In this document: positions 61,738 to 64,000 of the stretch, in pieces
How positions within the stretch are numbered: position 1 is the stretch's first letter
Layout: every line of letters begins with the position of its first letter
Source of the DNA: Chaetomium olivaceum
Taxonomy: Eukaryota > Ascomycota > Sordariomycetes > Sordariales > Chaetomiaceae
Length of the DNA stretch: 64,000 nt
Direction of reading: 5' to 3'
Assembly (NCBI GenBank): GCA_039881045.1
Contig: JAYWVB010000026.1
Span: 186,001 to 250,000, forward strand
Made by a program: the position numbers and the translations under genes
Notes under the pieces: model-generated
Told to the model about the DNA's origin: nothing
The model's database searches: none
Seen by the model: the letters and a program-made list of their open reading frames with translations, nothing else

Positions 61738-64000
61738 ATGTACATTCCATCTGAGTACAGGGAGGCCCATTTCATTTCTCTTGGAAGCACCCCATCGTCT
61801 GGGCTCAAAGTAAACCCCTTTTACACGCCAAGCCGGGATCTCGACTCCCTACCTAACCATGGCGCCCTACTATTAGCACGGCCGATGGTCTCATCAGTGA
61901 AGATTCCCAGTGTTTACGATGGTGAATCTTTTGCTAATGACTTGGATGACAAATCTTCCGATGAGGAGGTTGAGAGACCTCTCAAGGAGGGGGATGGGAA
62001 ACCTTTCAATGCCCACATGGTATACGTCTTGCGTGGAAAAGAGGATGTCAAACCGACCCGAGAGGTTAAGTCCTCCCGCCGCCACTCGCAAGCCCACTGT
62101 CTCGAGGAGATCATGAAACACACAAACGGCAAGTCTCGCAACACTATCCATGTTCATCCCCGGACACTTCCCGATCGGCCCATCCCCGAGATTATGCGCC
62201 GCGGAGAAACGAAAAGGGATGAATCGCTATCCACCTTCCTCCACGAGCACCGCGCCGCCGTCATCGGCGGTGCCATTGTCCGCGATATCAGTCTGCTTGT
62301 GGGTGACGGATCGCAAAACAATGGAGAAGGCCAGGCCAAGATCCAGTTCGCCGATTTGCCTGTGGTGCCGTTCCAAGTCCCCGAGTCGAGTGGCGTGAGG
62401 GCACAGCTCCAGAGCTGCCCTGACCCCTCGTTTCTTGACAACTCAAAGCACCTACTCGTTTTCCCCGAGGAATATATTGCACCACCTGGGTTTGAGCGTG
62501 TTAAAACGCTGCCGTTGGATGCGCTTGAATCTTTGGAAGATTTCGTTCCTGAGTCCCCTCATGAAGTGGAGAAGACATTCCTCGATGTGTATACGGTGTC
62601 TGGGGATATTGTTGATTTCTGGGGCATTGAGGGGCTTACAGCAAAGCTGTACAAACACAAGAGTAAGATGATCGTGCAGACTTCGATTTGTCTATCTTGA
62701 GGACGACGCTAATACATGGACAGGTGTGGACAACAACGGCCCGGGAGCCATCCCGATGAAGGCCACCGCCAAAAGAGAAGAACGTCCAGCGACGTATTCC
62801 ACGACAGAAAAAGTCATTCTCAACCTGAAAAGCCTCGCTTTAAATGGAACACCACTGGCATCCTTGTTCCCGTTCATAGACAACCAAAGGTTCAAAACCC
62901 TTCCCATCGCCAACTTGGAGTTGACCTATTCCACCGACACACACAACACGTTCCACAAGCCCGGTCTCCGCCTCGAGCTTGACCTTGAACTCAAGGACAC
63001 CCTCCAGTGGGTGGGGGATGCGATCAAGACCCTCTTCGGCTCGGATCACCCGCCGACAATCCACCTCAGCGCGTGGCTTTCCGAAACACGGAACTGGTCC
63101 AAATATCCCGACGAGATCAACAAGCTGGTGTTGCAAGGGTTCTTCAAAGACATGGAATTTAAGCCGTGGAACATGCTCGATTTTAAGACGATGGGGATTG
63201 AATTGACCGTGATCAAGAGCGGAGGGTCGTGGCACGTTGGTTTCGGATTCATTGGCGAGGTCATGATTATCAACATCCCAGAAGCACGCGTCCCTGTGAA
63301 GCTCAAATACAGGATTGCAAGAGATGCGGATGATGAGGAGGGCGCCGAAGGATCGGAGGTAAAACGGACGTGGAGTTTGAATGTCATCGCCGAGGACTGG
63401 AACAATATTTTCGGATTCGACAATATCCACGTGAGTTCCTCCTAACTCCTAAGCCCCTATTCCACCCACCCCTTTACCATCTGTTGAATTGACCTTGCCT
63501 GAGTTAACTAAATATTATTATGGGCAGATAAAAAACGCGGTGCTCAGCGCCTCCTTTTCCGAAGGCAGCTTTGCCTGTTCCGTGCGACTCGACATCTCGG
63601 GGCTTATCAAACTCGGCGACGCCACATTCACGATCTACGGCCAGTTCGCCAAGGGCTGGCAGCACACCATCACATGGACCTGGATCCAATACTACAGCCA
63701 GTTGAACGTGCCCCTCCCCGTAGAGGACCACTTCATCGAGGCCAGCATCGGCGACTTCACTTTTGACGGCATCAAAAAGCTCCACGCCCAGATCGCAGGC
63801 CACGGCGTGTCAGAGCTGCATGGCGACGGTCAAGCTCTAGCCGAGAGCATTGTCTTCAAGAATGTGACAATCAGGGCTTCGTCTACCAAGTACCTGGGCG
63901 CTGACCTGGATCGTAAGGCGCTGGAGTTGTTTGGGGAGGTCAAGGTTGGTGACATGAGCAGCTACTCGGCGAGCTTGACGTTTGCGACTGAGGGGATTAC
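61738..64000 (+). CDS. Large hypothetical protein, 3' partial
   Basis: No recognised domain. Exons 61738-62662, 62724-63430 and 63528 to the window end join through gtaaga..acag and gtgagt..gcag, all in frame and open to base 64000, giving over 700 residues so far. The start could instead be the ATG at 61885 (MVSSVKIPSVYDGESF). The N-terminal 300 residues are mixed, with LLVFPEEYIAPPGFERVKTLP. From about residue 330 the sequence alternates short beta-like strands and turns (LANLELTYST-like IANLELTYS, LRLELDLELKDTLQWVGDAI, VRLDISGLIKLGDATFTIYG, SIVFKNVTIRASS, SASLTFATEGI). This suggests a repetitive beta-rich architecture that continues beyond the window. No signal peptide or membrane segment is visible. 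It lies divergent from the deaminase-like gene. Confidence 0.72.

Overview
This is a GC-rich filamentous-fungal contig, probably from a Sordariomycete (Sordariales, Chaetomiaceae-like). Genes carry short GT..AG introns of about 35-260 nt, there are no bacterial-type operons, and the content is ascomycete: Hda1 deacetylase, Rab11/Ypt31, UreG, GH15 glucoamylase with CBM20, and a Mug190-like SMP/C2 protein. I support 23 protein genes. No tRNA, rRNA, CRISPR or plasmid feature was found.

Layout. 1-8.4 kb, all minus: HDA1 (3' end off the window), an F-box protein, BRX1 and Rab11. 9.8-14.3 kb, plus: a large chromodomain protein. 15.2-24.8 kb: secreted DJ-1/PfpI protein (-), UreG (+), TSR1 (-) and UTP7 (+) back to back over 244 bp, PTH2 (-). 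25.6-34.6 kb: SNU66/SART1 (-), glucoamylase (+), nicotinamide riboside kinase (-), a tiny membrane protein (-). 35.2-42.6 kb, minus: Mug190-like SMP/C2 protein and a polyQ protein. 44.6-58.6 kb: Y-family polymerase (Pol iota type, +), bHLH factor (-), TMEM135-like protein (+), membrane-anchored carboxylesterase (-), coiled-coil protein (-). 59.3-64 kb looks accessory: a telomere-like repeat, an AT-rich gap, a toxin-type deaminase-fold protein (-), microsatellites, and a large unrecognised protein (+) running off the right edge.

The genes mostly serve core functions: ribosome biogenesis (BRX1, TSR1, UTP7), splicing (SNU66), membrane traffic and contacts (Rab11, Mug190-like), chromatin (HDA1, chromodomain protein), NAD and urease metabolism, and starch degradation.

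Two observations stand out. (1) Eleven otherwise well conserved genes contain one or two small indels that break the frame, about twelve in all. Most lie in homopolymers or simple repeats, and the exon length sums show the expected remainder in each gene. Because rab11 and tsr1 should be indispensable, base-level assembly error is the best explanation, so these should not be called pseudogenes. (2) Two diverged 227/265-bp elements share about 19-bp terminal inverted repeats and look like MITEs. The most unusual protein content is the deaminase-like gene next to the large unrecognised gene at the right end.
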